From contig JAODMX010000189.1 of the NCBI GenBank assembly GCA_025464735.1, positions 1 to 9,832 of the forward strand: a DNA stretch of 9,832 bases, written 5' to 3'. Of this stretch, positions 1 to 6,689 are shown piece after piece (position 1 is the first letter of the stretch; every line of letters begins with the position of its first letter). A program made the position numbers and the translations under genes. The DNA is from Frondihabitans sp. (lineage in GTDB: Bacteria > Actinomycetota > Actinomycetes > Actinomycetales > Microbacteriaceae). Under the pieces are notes generated by a model. The model saw only the letters and a program-made list of their open reading frames with translations, was not told where the DNA came from and did no database searches.

Positions 1-1106
1 TGCTCTTCGACCTGACCTTCGTCGTCGCGGTGTCTTTCGCCTCGCAGGCGCTTCACCACAATCTGCACGAGTCGCACCTCGTCCTCGGGGTCGTGTACTA
101 CCTCATGTCGTTCTTCGGGGTGTGGTGGGCGTGGATGAATTTCACCTGGTTCGCCACGTCATTCGACACCGACGACTGGCTCTACCGCATCACCACGATC
201 GTGCAGATGGGTGGCGCGCTCACCTACGCGGCCGGCATTCCCGCGTTCACGAACGTCCAGCATCCCGATTTCACGCTCGGCGTCGTGGGGTACATCATCA
301 TGCGGTTGCCGATGGCTTTCCAGTGGTTTCGGGCGGCACGAGACGATCCCTCGATGCGTGCCACGACGCTCCGCTATGCGTGGGGCATCCTCGTGGTCCA
401 GTGCTTCTGGGTCGCCCTCCTCATCGTGCCGCCCGCCCTGGCGATCCCGACGTTCTTGGTCGGCATCGTTCTCGAGTTGCTGGTCCCCGTCTTCGGCGAG
501 AGTTCAGGCGCGACGGCGTGGCACCGACAGCACATCACCGAGCGCTACGGTCTCTTCACCCTGATCGTGTTGGGAGAGTCCATCCTCGCGTCGACCAACG
601 CCGTCGTCGATGCCGGGGCCGAGGCCGAAACCGACAAGCTCGCCGCCCTCGTGCTCCTCGCCGCGACATCACTCGTCGTGATCGCGTGCTTCTGGTGGCT
701 CTACTTCGCGCTCCCGCAGCGCGACCTCCTGCAGGGCTTCGCCACGGCGCTCGGCTGGGGGTACGGCCACTACGTGATCTTCGCGTCGGCTGCTGCTCTC
801 TCTGCAGCCATCGAGATCGCGATCGATCAGAGCGAGGGTGTCACACGGCTCCCAAGCGTTACCGCCGCCGGCGTGCTCTCGATCCCGTGCGCGATCTATG
901 TCCTCTTCGTGTGGCTTCTCATCCTGAGATCTCAATCGTCGAACCGCGTCAACACCGCCGTCCCGATCCTCGCCATCGCCATCGCCCTCGCCGCCTTCGT
1001 ACCGTTCTCCATCCAGGTGGTGGCCGGCCTTCTGGTCGTGACCGTGGTCGTCGTGGTGTCCGGGCGCGACGTCCGCACTCCCGCGGCGCGCCGTTCGCGG
1101 GGCTAG
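1..1106 (+). CDS. Low temperature requirement protein A (LtrA) family membrane protein, 5' end outside window
   Basis: An integral membrane protein of the LtrA family (named after a Listeria locus needed for growth in the cold; the biochemical function is unknown). The reading frame is open from base 3 and reads LFDLTFVVAVSFASQ, which is the conserved start region of this family (usually ELFFDLxFV). The true start therefore lies a few codons upstream of the window, and the GTG at 30 is internal. 367 codons are present, close to the usual full length of about 380-400. Family marks visible are the W-rich stretch ending in FDTDD (about nt 120-176) and the HITERYGLFTLIVLGES segment (about nt 532-582). 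Roughly nine hydrophobic segments follow one another, and the C-terminus is short and basic (ending ARRSRG). The stop TAG at 1104-1106 lies 9 nt before the next ATG. Confident in the family; no specific function can be assigned. Confidence 0.88.
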   Translation, partial: LFDLTFVVAVSFASQALHHNLHESHLVLGVVYYLMSFFGVWWAWMNFTWFATSFDTDDWLYRITTIVQMGGALTYAAGIPAFTNVQHPDFTLGVVGYIIMRLPMAFQWFRAARDDPSMRATTLRYAWGILVVQCFWVALLIVPPALAIPTFLVGIVLELLVPVFGESSGATAWHRQHITERYGLFTLIVLGESILASTNAVVDAGAEAETDKLAALVLLAATSLVVIACFWWLYFALPQRDLLQGFATALGWGYGHYVIFASAAALSAAIEIAIDQSEGVTRLPSVTAAGVLSIPCAIYVLFVWLLILRSQSSNRVNTAVPILAIAIALAAFVPFSIQVVAGLLVVTVVVVVSGRDVRTPAARRSRG

Positions 1107-1109
1107 CAT
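1104..1109 (+). promoter_or_regulatory. Candidate -10 box TAGCAT for the 1116 gene, leaderless layout
   Basis: TAGCAT fits the actinobacterial -10 form TAnnnT. It is followed by exactly 6 nt and then ATG at 1116, so transcription would begin at or next to the start codon. Its first three bases are also the stop codon of the LtrA gene. No convincing -35 hexamer is visible at 16-18 bp upstream. No Shine-Dalgarno sequence precedes the ATG, which agrees with a leaderless mRNA. Confidence 0.35.
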
Positions 1110-1115
1110 TCGTGC

Positions 1116-1526
1116 ATGTCGTCGATGCCGGTGCGCAGGATCCCCGTGGTTGCGAACGCCGCGCGGGCCGCGTTGGCCGAGGTCTACCTCACGATCGTGA
1201 GCCCGACGTGGCCGTGGGGCTATTTGCGCGTCGCCGGCCTGGCTCTGATCACCGAGGGCCTCTTCCTGATGCTCGTCTCGGTGTCGGTGCCCGTCGGGGG
1301 CTTGGCGCTCCTGTCGCTCCTCGTCGGTGAGGGAGCTTTCGTGGCGTCTTTTGCGCCGGGCGTTCGACTGCGCGGCAGCAGACCGGCGCGTGAGACCCGG
1401 TCAGCGCCACCGACCGACCAACTCCCGGCGCTGTGGACTGTCACCCCCGGGGCCGATCTTGCGCGCCTCTGCACGGTCGACCGGCGTCACCCGCGATGCC
1501 GTCGAGAGCCCCCTCGCCGGCGCTGA
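1116..1526 (+). CDS. Small hypothetical membrane protein; 3' third doubtful
   Basis: I do not recognise this protein. The ATG at 1116 follows the LtrA stop by 9 nt, with no Shine-Dalgarno sequence but with a -10-like TAGCAT ending 6 nt upstream. The 136-residue product has a short basic N-terminus and two hydrophobic segments at about residues 38-58 and 60-80. This would be a two-helix membrane hairpin separated only by P59-V60. Up to about residue 82 the codons mostly end in G or C, as in the neighbouring genes. From about residue 88 on, third-position GC drops and the protein becomes Arg- and Pro-rich without hydrophobic or domain-like pattern (ending RREPPRRR). The likeliest readings are a real small membrane protein whose original 3' end has been lost by a frameshift or decay, or a chance open frame extending a real N-terminal part. 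Function unknown. Confidence 0.45.
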   Translation: MSSMPVRRIPVVANAARAALAEVYLTIVSPTWPWGYLRVAGLALITEGLFLMLVSVSVPVGGLALLSLLVGEGAFVASFAPGVRLRGSRPARETRSAPPTDQLPALWTVTPGADLARLCTVDRRHPRCRREPPRRR

Positions 1527-1818
1527 CCGGCAGCCTTCGCCGACGCGCAGTCCGTCGCGCAGGGCGGTCCTGGCCGCGGAGCGGGCGGGTGGCACGTCGC
1601 AGCCGCGCAGGGAAAGCGTGTCGCGGTCGCACGTCCGCGCCCGTGTAGGTCGACCGATGGGCTGGTGTTTGGACAGCGTCTTCCGATTGGGCCCACTTGA
1701 CCTCGGAGTCAAGCGACCCAAACGGGAACCGGCCCTCCTGCTGCTCCGCGCCCGAGGACGCAGAGGCTGGCGTGCTTCGCTGACTCCCTCGGTGGCGGCG
1801 AACCCAAAGGGCTTAGGG
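1527..1818. other. Intergenic stretch, no gene supported; contains an imperfect hairpin
   Basis: This gap of about 290 bases lies between the small membrane protein and tRNA-Gly. Open frames run through it on both strands, but their products are Arg/Pro/Ser-rich, lack codon bias and have no recognisable domain, so none is called. The only structure seen is the hairpin at 1681-1727, listed separately. There is no T-tract that would give tRNA-Gly a simple intrinsic terminator. Confidence 0.6.
1681..1727. other. Large imperfect hairpin (inverted repeat) in intergenic DNA
   Basis: The arms pair as TTCCG/CGGGA (outer, one T-G wobble), an A-A mismatch, TTGGG/CCCAA, an internal loop (CCCA against CGA), then CTTGAC/GTCAAG closed by a 6-nt loop CTCGGA. 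That gives 16 base pairs over 47 nt. No T-tract flanks it on either strand. It could be a terminator for the upstream gene, a terminator for tRNA-Gly read from the other side, or an operator. The sequence alone does not decide between these. Confidence 0.5.
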
Positions 1819-1889
1819 AGGGGATGACGGGAATCGAACCCGCGCCATCAGTTTGGAAAACTGAGGCTCTACCATTGAGCTACATCCCC
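1819..1889 (-). tRNA. tRNA-Gly (anticodon TCC)
   Basis: On the minus strand the 71-nt gene folds into a complete cloverleaf. The acceptor stem is GGGGATG/CATCCCC, the D arm GCTC/GAGC, and the anticodon stem TCAGT/ACTGA closes a 7-nt loop TTTCCAA. The T arm is GCGGG/CCCGT around TTCGAAT. The anticodon TCC (plus-strand GGA at 1855-1857) reads GGA and, by wobble, GGG glycine codons. The discriminator base is T, as usual for bacterial tRNA-Gly. CCA is not encoded (the next bases read CCC), so it must be added after transcription. The gene is divergent from tRNA-Pro. Confidence 0.97.
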
Positions 1890-1922
1890 AGCAGTTCGGC
1901 CGAGGCCAAAGGTGCGGTAGCA

Positions 1923-1928
1923 AGCATA
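1923..1928 (-). promoter_or_regulatory. Candidate -10 box TATGCT for tRNA-Gly
   Basis: On the minus strand TATGCT lies 33 nt before the mature 5' end of tRNA-Gly, which would give a 5' leader of about 25-28 nt for RNase P to remove. It fits TAnnnT. The sequence 16-18 bp upstream has no good TTGACA match, so the call rests on the -10 box and its position. Confidence 0.35.
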
Positions 1929-2010
1929 GGGCATGCTGTCTCGGTGGCCGATCACAGGGATCCTGCGGGTCGTGTCGAGTTCGCCCAGTTTCCTTAGCCT
2001 CGTAGTCAGC

Positions 2011-2016
2011 TAGACT
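2011..2016 (+). promoter_or_regulatory. Candidate -10 box TAGACT driving tRNA-Pro and possibly tig
   Basis: TAGACT fits the actinobacterial -10 form TAnnnT. The upstream TTTCCT/TTAGCC region is a poor -35. Transcription would start near 2023, about 84 nt before the mature tRNA-Pro. I see no TAnnnT hexamer in the 59 nt between tRNA-Pro and tig, so this may also be the promoter for tig. The predicted leader contains two small hairpins: CCCGT/ACGGG (2033-2047), and CGTCCGC/GCGGGCG closed by a GAAA tetraloop (2072-2089). Confidence 0.4.
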
Positions 2017-2106
2017 TCACGAGGCCTTTTCGCCCGTCCTCAACGGGAAAGCACGAAGAGACCGGCACGATCGTCCGCGAAAGCGGGCGCGACGGGTGTG
2101 AAATCC

Positions 2107-2179
2107 CGGGGCGTAGCGTAGTGGCTAGCGCGTCCGTTTTGGGGGCGGAAGATCGCAGGTTCGAGTCCTGTCGCCCCGA
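2107..2179 (+). tRNA. tRNA-Pro (anticodon TGG)
   Basis: This is a 73-nt cloverleaf with acceptor stem CGGGGCG/CGCCCCG and a short D stem GCG/CGC. The anticodon stem TCCGT/GCGGA encloses the loop TTTGGGG, with anticodon TGG at 2140-2142 followed by G37. The T arm encloses TTCGAGT. The C1-G72 first pair and discriminator A are typical of bacterial proline tRNA. CCA is not encoded. It lies 59 nt upstream of tig on the same strand. Confidence 0.97.
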
Positions 2180-2238
2180 CTCCCACGTACCAAGAAATAC
2201 CGACACAGCCAGCGCTCCTGAAAAAGAAAGACACGACA

Positions 2239-3567
2239 TTGGTCAAGACCACGGTTGAGCAGCTCAGCCCTACGCGCGTCAAGCTCAACATCGCAGTGAG
2301 CCCCGAGGACCTCAAGCCCGGCATCACTCACGCCTACGGCCACATCGCCGAGCAGGTGTCGATTCCCGGCTTCCGTAAGGGCAAGGTTCCGCCGCCCATC
2401 ATCGACCAGCGTGTCGGTCGTGAAGAGGTCCTCAACCACGCCGTGAACGAGAGCATGGACACCTTCTATCGCGCCGCGGTCGAAGAGGTCGAGCTGCGTC
2501 CGCTCGGTCGCCCCGAGGCCGACGTCGTCGAGTGGCCGAACGTCAAAGATTTTTCGGGTGACCTCCTGATCGCCGTCGAGGTCGACGTGCGTCCGGAGTT
2601 CGAACTTCCCGAGTATGACGGCCTCGAGCTCACAGTCGACTCGGTCGATGTCACCGACGACGAGGTGGAGGAGGAGCTCACGAATCTCCGAACCCGCTTC
2701 GGCACCCTCATCACCGTCGACCGCCCGGCGGCCACGGGTGACTTCGCGCAGATCGATCTCATCGCCACCATCGGCGACGAAGAGGTCGACAACGCCAAGG
2801 GCATCTCGTACGAGATCGGCTCTGGCGACCTCATCGAGGGCATCGACGAGGCTCTCGACTCGCTCACCGCCGGTGAGACCACCACGTTCGACTCGAAGCT
2901 GCTCGGCGGCGACCACGAGGGCGAGACCGCCCTCATCGCGGTCACACTCACCGCGGTCAAGGAGCGGGAGCTTCCCGACGCCGACGACGACTTCGCGCAG
3001 ATCGCCAGCCAGTTCGACACGCTCGACGAGCTCAAGGGTGACCTGAAAGAGCAGCTCGGTCGCTCGAAGACCTTCGGCCAGGGCGCTCAGGCCCGCGACC
3101 AGGTCGTCGAGAAGCTTCTCGAGGGACTCGAGATCCCGATCCCCGAGAAGCTCGTCGAAGACGAGGTCCACCGTCACCTCGAGCAAGAGAACCGTCTCGA
3201 AGACGACGTTCACCGCGCGGAGGTGAAGGAGTCCAGTGAGTCCGCCTTCCGCAACCAGATTCTTCTCGACGCCATCGCCGAGAAAGAAGAGGTCAAGGTC
3301 GAGCAAGACGAACTGACCCAGTACCTCATCCAGGGCGCGTCGCAGTACGGCATGGAGCCCGGCGAGTTCATCAAGGTGCTCGACCAGAACGGTCAGATCC
3401 CGGCTATGGTCGGCGAAGTTGCCCGGTCGAAGGCTCTCGCCGTCGTGCTGTCCAAGGCGAAGGTGAAAGACGACAAGGGGGCCGACGTCGACATTTCGGC
3501 GTTCACGGCCTCGGCCGGCGTGGGCGAGCCCGTCGAAGAAGACCACACGGGTCACGATCACGCGTAG
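2239..3567 (+). CDS. tig: Trigger factor (ribosome-associated chaperone / peptidyl-prolyl isomerase)
   Basis: Trigger factor binds the ribosomal exit tunnel and shields and helps fold nascent chains in the cytoplasm. The 442-residue product has the family's usual length and three domains. The N-terminal ribosome-binding domain (about 1-130) carries the signature GFRKGKVP at 44-51. The FKBP-like PPIase domain (about 150-250) includes [12 protein letters not shown] and [13 protein letters not shown]. The long helical C-terminal chaperone domain (about 255-425) is followed by a short acidic, His-containing tail (ending HTGHDHA). The start is TTG at 2239: the protein then begins [16 protein letters not shown], as in related actinobacterial homologues, and a weak purine-rich site GAAAG lies at 2226-2230. 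No better ATG or GTG fits. It follows tRNA-Pro closely with no clear promoter between, so it may be co-transcribed. A strong terminator separates it from clpP1. Confidence 0.97.
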   Translation: MVKTTVEQLSPTRVKLNIAVSPEDLKPGITHAYGHIAEQVSIPGFRKGKVPPPIIDQRVGREEVLNHAVNESMDTFYRAAVEEVELRPLGRPEADVVEWPNVKDFSGDLLIAVEVDVRPEFELPEYDGLELTVDSVDVTDDEVEEELTNLRTRFGTLITVDRPAATGDFAQIDLIATIGDEEVDNAKGISYEIGSGDLIEGIDEALDSLTAGETTTFDSKLLGGDHEGETALIAVTLTAVKERELPDADDDFAQIASQFDTLDELKGDLKEQLGRSKTFGQGAQARDQVVEKLLEGLEIPIPEKLVEDEVHRHLEQENRLEDDVHRAEVKESSESAFRNQILLDAIAEKEEVKVEQDELTQYLIQGASQYGMEPGEFIKVLDQNGQIPAMVGEVARSKALAVVLSKAKVKDDKGADVDISAFTASAGVGEPVEEDHTGHDHA

Positions 3568-3588
3568 TCACTGACGCGAGGTTTCACA

Positions 3589-3620
3589 GGGGCAGGGTGC
3601 ACACGCATCCTGCCCCTTTT
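3589..3620 (+). terminator. Intrinsic terminator of tig
   Basis: A 12-bp stem, GGGGCAGG-G-TGC pairing with GCA-T-CCTGCCCC (one G-T wobble), closes on the 4-nt loop ACAC and is followed at once by TTTT (3617-3620). It begins 21 nt after the tig stop codon. This is the best intrinsic terminator in the window, and it makes clpP1 the start of a separate transcription unit. Confidence 0.85.
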
Positions 3621-3636
3621 GTGTGCCGCTGCGTAT

Positions 3637-3683
3637 TCAGGCGTTTCGCACCGCGACTCCTGAGTTGCGTAACTCAGGCCTGA
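3637..3683. promoter_or_regulatory. Cluster of CCTGA half-sites with a 20-bp palindrome upstream of clpP1
   Basis: The core is a perfect inverted repeat, CCTGAGTT at 3659-3666 and AACTCAGG at 3671-3678, with spacer GCGT. A further CCTGA follows directly (3679-3683), giving the overlapping palindrome TCAGGCCTGA (3674-3683). One more inverted copy, TCAGG, lies at 3637-3641. The cluster sits about 120-165 nt before the clpP1 ATG. It resembles the HspR operator HAIR (CTTGAGT-N7-ACTCAAG), but has one mismatch per arm and a 6-nt spacer. The regulator is therefore unknown. Confidence 0.45.
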
Positions 3684-3741
3684 AAAACGCACCGGCAGCA
3701 CCTGTGCTCACGACGCAATCTCTGCCGTGGGCGAACAGCCC

Positions 3742-3769
3742 GGAAACCGCGCGTTGCACCCTCTAAGTT
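3742..3769 (+). promoter_or_regulatory. Candidate clpP1 promoter
   Basis: TAAGTT at 3764-3769 fits TAnnnT and would start transcription near 3776, giving a 27-nt leader before the clpP1 ATG. No TTGACA-like box is correctly placed. The hexamer GGAAAC at 3742-3747 together with GTT at 3767-3769 also resembles a stress ECF sigma (SigH/SigR/SigE-type) promoter, but the spacing is longer than the usual range by a base or more. Either reading is weak. Confidence 0.3.
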
Positions 3770-3802
3770 CGTACACAAGCGACAACTGAATGGGAGCACC
3801 AC

Positions 3803-4390
3803 ATGGCCGACGTAACACTGCCCAACAGTGTTTTTGACCGACTTCTCAAAGACCGCATCATCTGGCTCGGTTCCGAGGTGCGCGACGACAACGCCAACGA
3901 GATCGCTGCCAAGCTTCTCCTGCTTGCCGCCGAGGATTCCGAAAAAGACATCTACCTCTACATCAACTCCCCGGGTGGCTCGATCACCGCGGGCATGGCT
4001 ATCTACGACGCCATGGAGTTCGTGCCGAACGACATCGTGACCGTCGGCATCGGCATGGCTGCCTCGATGGGGCAGCTGCTCTTGACCGCCGGCACGAAGG
4101 GCAAGCGCTACATCACGCCCAACGCACGGGTCCTCCTTCACCAGCCGCACGGTGGTTTCGGCGGTACCTCGTCTGACATTCAGACGCAGGCACAGCTCAT
4201 CCTTTCGATGAAGCAGCGCCTCGCCGAGATTACTGCCGCGCAGACCGGCAAGACCGTCGAGCAGATCAACGAAGACGGTGACCGCGATCGCTGGTTCACC
4301 GCCCAGGAGGCGCTCGAGTACGGCTTCGTCGACCACATCCGGGCCTCGGCGTCCGACGTCATCGGTGGCGCCGGCACCGAGCAGGAATAA
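3803..4390 (+). CDS. clpP1: ATP-dependent Clp protease proteolytic subunit 1
   Basis: A serine peptidase (family S14; EC 3.4.21.92) that forms one heptameric ring of the mixed ClpP1P2 chamber and degrades proteins unfolded by ClpX or ClpC. The protein has 195 residues, with catalytic Ser88 in GMAASMGQ, His113 in LLHQP and Asp162 in GDRDRW. These have the same 25- and 49-residue spacings as the E. coli triad. The substrate-binding INSPGGS strand is at 54-60. ATG 3803 is preceded by GGGAG at 3792-3796 with a 6-nt gap. An overlapping ATG at 3790 is out of frame. clpP2 follows after 33 nt, so the two are surely one operon. In actinobacteria ClpP1 and ClpP2 are usually active only together. Neighbours and sequence leave no real alternative. 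Confidence 0.97.
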   Translation: MADVTLPNSVFDRLLKDRIIWLGSEVRDDNANEIAAKLLLLAAEDSEKDIYLYINSPGGSITAGMAIYDAMEFVPNDIVTVGIGMAASMGQLLLTAGTKGKRYITPNARVLLHQPHGGFGGTSSDIQTQAQLILSMKQRLAEITAAQTGKTVEQINEDGDRDRWFTAQEALEYGFVDHIRASASDVIGGAGTEQE

Positions 4391-4423
4391 CTCCCCGATT
4401 CAAGCGCGAAAGAAGAAGACACT

Positions 4424-5089
4424 ATGGAACTGCCAATGATGGGTGGAGCAGGCCGCTTCGAGGCCCCCAGCTCGCGCTACGTTCTCCCGAGCTTCGAGGA
4501 GCGCACGGCCTACGGCTACAAGCGTCAAGATCCCTACGCCAAGCTTTTCGAAGATCGCATCGTCTTCATGGGCGTGCAGGTCGACGATGCGTCGGCCGAC
4601 GACGTGATGGCGCAGCTGCTCGTGCTCGAGAGCATGGACCCAGACCGTGACATCACCCTCTACATCAACTCGCCCGGTGGCTCGTTCACGGCCATGACGG
4701 CGATCTACGACACCATGCAGTACATCCGCCCCGACATCCAGACGGTCTGCCTCGGTCAGGCCGCCTCCGCCGCGGCCGTGCTGCTTGCCGCCGGCACCCC
4801 CGGTAAGCGTCTTGCCCTGCCGAACGCCCGCGTTCTCATCCACCAGCCGTCCACGGGCGGCCAGGGTGGCGGCCAGGCGTCCGACATCGAGATCCAGGCA
4901 GCCGAGGTTCTCCGCATGCGGACCTGGCTCGAAGAGACGCTGTCGAAGCACTCCAACCGCTCCGTGGAGCAGGTCAACCGCGACATCGAGCGCGACAACA
5001 TCCTCGGTGCCGACCAGGCTCTGGAGTACGGCCTGATCGACCAGGTCCTGACCTCGCGCAAGAACCTGCCCGCTCTCACCGCGCGCTGA
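4424..5089 (+). CDS. clpP2: ATP-dependent Clp protease proteolytic subunit 2
   Basis: The second S14 peptidase subunit, forming the partner ring of ClpP1. It has 221 residues, longer than ClpP1 because of an N-terminal extension of about 28 residues ([19 protein letters not shown]...) that may be a processed propeptide. The triad is Ser115 (GQAASAAA), His140 (VLIHQP) and Asp191 (IERDNIL). A two-residue insertion in the Gly-rich handle loop ([12 protein letters not shown]) accounts for the Asp shift relative to ClpP1. The INSPGGS strand is at 81-87. ATG 4424 has only a purine-rich AGAAGAAG upstream as ribosome site. It is preceded by clpP1 at 33 nt and followed by a long hairpin before clpX. 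In mycobacterial homologues it is ClpP2 that docks the ATPase; whether that holds here cannot be seen. Confidence 0.97.
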   Translation: MELPMMGGAGRFEAPSSRYVLPSFEERTAYGYKRQDPYAKLFEDRIVFMGVQVDDASADDVMAQLLVLESMDPDRDITLYINSPGGSFTAMTAIYDTMQYIRPDIQTVCLGQAASAAAVLLAAGTPGKRLALPNARVLIHQPSTGGQGGGQASDIEIQAAEVLRMRTWLEETLSKHSNRSVEQVNRDIERDNILGADQALEYGLIDQVLTSRKNLPALTAR

Positions 5090-5114
5090 CGAACGTCGCC
5101 ACGAGGTGTAGCTG

Positions 5115-5158
5115 AGAGATCGAGCCCCGAGCCCTGTGTGGTCCGGGGCTCGATCTCT
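5115..5158 (+). terminator. Long perfect hairpin after clpP2, probable terminator or mRNA processing element
   Basis: AGAGATCGAGCCCCG (5115-5129) is perfectly complementary to CGGGGCTCGATCTCT (5144-5158): 15 bp with a 14-nt loop, starting 26 nt after the clpP2 stop. There is no T-tract after it, so it is not a classical intrinsic terminator. It may work as a T-less terminator, protect the 3' end of clpP1P2 mRNA, or set the ratio of read-through into clpX. Confidence 0.6.
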
Positions 5159-5289
5159 GTGACCGGGATCCTGGGCCAGCGCTCCGGATCCGGGGCAATC
5201 GATACGACGGTCCGAACCGAACATCGGGTAGCGTCACCGCCTCACGGCGATTCCGAGGTCACGATGCTTCGAGTGTCGGCGCTTCGGGT

Positions 5290-5295
5290 TAGGCT
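5290..5295 (+). promoter_or_regulatory. Candidate -10 box TAGGCT for clpX
   Basis: TAGGCT fits TAnnnT and would give a transcript starting near 5302 with a leader of about 59 nt. The region 16-17 bp upstream (TTCGAG, 5268-5273) is only a weak -35. The box is flanked by an imperfect inverted pair, TTAGG (5289-5293) and CCTAA (5309-5313). Confidence 0.35.
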
Positions 5296-5347
5296 CGTTC
5301 AACGACGACCTAAGTGGTCACGATGATCACGACTAAATTTGCGCCTT

Positions 5348-5354
5348 AGGGAGG
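5348..5354 (+). promoter_or_regulatory. Strong ribosome binding site of clpX
   Basis: AGGGAGG ends 6 nt before ATG 5361 and fixes this start codon. It is among the best Shine-Dalgarno sequences in the window. Confidence 0.8.
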
Positions 5355-5360
5355 CCGAGC

Positions 5361-6638
5361 ATGGCACGCATTGGTGAAAGTGCCGACCTGCTCAAGTGCT
5401 CGTTTTGCGGTAAGAGCCAGAAGCAGGTTCAGCAACTCATCGCCGGTCCGGGCGTGTACATCTGCGACGAGTGCGTGGAGCTCTGCAACGAGATCATCGA
5501 GGAGCGCCTCGCCGAAGCCGGAGAAGAGCCGTCGAGCGAGTTCGACCTTCCGAAGCCTCGTGAGATCTACGACTTCCTTGAGGAGTACGTCATCGGCCAG
5601 AGCGCGGCGAAGCGCGCTCTCTCGGTCGCCGTCTACAACCACTACAAGCGCGTCCGTTCCCTCAACACCCTGACGTCTGCCGATTCGCTGGGCGACGACA
5701 TCGAGATCTCGAAGTCGAACATCCTGCTCATCGGTCCGACCGGGTGCGGTAAGACCTATCTGGCGCAGACGCTCGCCAAGCGCCTCAACGTTCCGTTCGC
5801 CGTCGCCGACGCCACCGCCCTCACCGAGGCGGGTTACGTCGGAGAAGACGTCGAGAACATCCTGCTCAAGCTGATCCAGGCCGCCGACTACGACGTCAAG
5901 CGGGCTGAGACGGGCATCATCTACATCGACGAGGTCGACAAGATCGCTCGCAAGGCGGAGAACCCCTCCATCACTCGCGACGTCTCCGGTGAGGGTGTGC
6001 AGCAGGCGCTGCTGAAGATCCTCGAGGGCACGGTCGCGTCCGTTCCACCGCAGGGGGGCCGCAAGCATCCGCATCAGGAGTTCATCCAGATCGACACGAC
6101 GAACGTCCTGTTCATCGTCGCTGGCGCCTTCGCGGGGCTCGAAGACATCATCTCGTCCCGTGCCGGTAGGCGCGGCATCGGCTTCGGCGCACCGCTCTAC
6201 AACAAGGGCGACGATGCCAACCTCTTCAGCGAGGTCCTTCCCGAAGATCTGCACAAGTTCGGGCTCATCCCCGAGTTCATCGGCCGGCTCCCGGTCGTGA
6301 CCACGGTCACGCAGCTCGATCAGGAGGCTCTGATGGAGATCCTGACCAAACCTAAGAACGCCCTCGTGCGCCAGTACCAGCGCATGTTCGAACTCGACGG
6401 TGTTGAGCTCGAATTCGAAGAGCCGGCGCTCCAGGCAATCGCTGACCTCGCGGTTCTTCGTCAGACGGGCGCGCGGGGTCTCCGCGCGATCCTTGAGGAG
6501 GTGCTCGGGCCGATCATGTTCGACGTGCCCTCCAACGACGAAGTCGGCCGGGTCGTGGTCACAAAGGCCTCCGTGCTCGAAAACGCCGCACCGACGATCG
6601 TGCCGCGCATCGCGGAGCGCACCGAGAAGTCGGCGTAG
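5361..6638 (+). CDS. clpX: ATP-dependent Clp protease ATP-binding subunit ClpX
   Basis: A hexameric AAA+ unfoldase that recognises degradation signals, unfolds substrates with ATP and threads them into ClpP1P2. The 425-residue product has every expected element. The zinc-binding domain has Cys13, Cys16, Cys35 and Cys38. Walker A GPTGCGKT is at 125-132 and Walker B IIYIDEVD at 186-193. The pore-1 loop GYVGED is at 158-163 and the pore-2 RKH loop at 234-236. The ClpP-docking IGF loop is at 273-275 and the sensor-2 GARGLR at 370-375. The start is supported by AGGGAGG 6 nt upstream. It lies 271 nt after clpP2 with its own likely promoter and is convergent with the M3 peptidase gene. No residue is missing; an ordinary ClpX. 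Confidence 0.98.
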   Translation: MARIGESADLLKCSFCGKSQKQVQQLIAGPGVYICDECVELCNEIIEERLAEAGEEPSSEFDLPKPREIYDFLEEYVIGQSAAKRALSVAVYNHYKRVRSLNTLTSADSLGDDIEISKSNILLIGPTGCGKTYLAQTLAKRLNVPFAVADATALTEAGYVGEDVENILLKLIQAADYDVKRAETGIIYIDEVDKIARKAENPSITRDVSGEGVQQALLKILEGTVASVPPQGGRKHPHQEFIQIDTTNVLFIVAGAFAGLEDIISSRAGRRGIGFGAPLYNKGDDANLFSEVLPEDLHKFGLIPEFIGRLPVVTTVTQLDQEALMEILTKPKNALVRQYQRMFELDGVELEFEEPALQAIADLAVLRQTGARGLRAILEEVLGPIMFDVPSNDEVGRVVVTKASVLENAAPTIVPRIAERTEKSA

Positions 6639-6689
6639 CGCCGCCTCAGAGTTCGGCGGCCACCCCTGTTTCGGCCGGGGGACCAGCGC

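Noticed and set aside
1327..1827. A 166-codon frame across the region before tRNA-Gly
   Set aside because: The product is Arg/Pro/Ser-rich with no hydrophobic or domain pattern and no codon bias, and it runs into the tRNA-Gly gene.
1819..2179. tRNA genes as integration sites of a mobile element
   Set aside because: There is no integrase, no repeated tRNA 3' end and no composition shift beyond the tRNA genes; the flanks are housekeeping genes.
2125..3561. A 478-codon open frame antisense to tig
   Set aside because: It is the complementary shadow of tig. The frame stays open because the sense codons are GC-rich and strongly biased. Its product is Leu/Val/Asp-rich without domain pattern, and it also runs through the tRNA-Pro gene.
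3697..3708. Short inverted repeat AGCAC-CT-GTGCT upstream of clpP1
   Set aside because: Five-base arms are too short to separate from chance; it does not match the actinobacterial LexA box form.
3621..3802. ClgR operator in the clpP1 promoter
   Set aside because: I looked for the published CGCYNANRGCG core. The nearest match, TTCG...GCGA around 3768-3783, has the wrong spacing and mismatched positions.
5184..5193. Palindrome CCGGATCCGG in the clpX upstream region
   Set aside because: At only 10 bp of common GC-rich sequence, it is within chance expectation for this composition.
5346..6254. A 302-codon open frame antisense to clpX
   Set aside because: It is antisense to an unquestionable clpX, with no ribosome site and a composition mirroring the sense codons.
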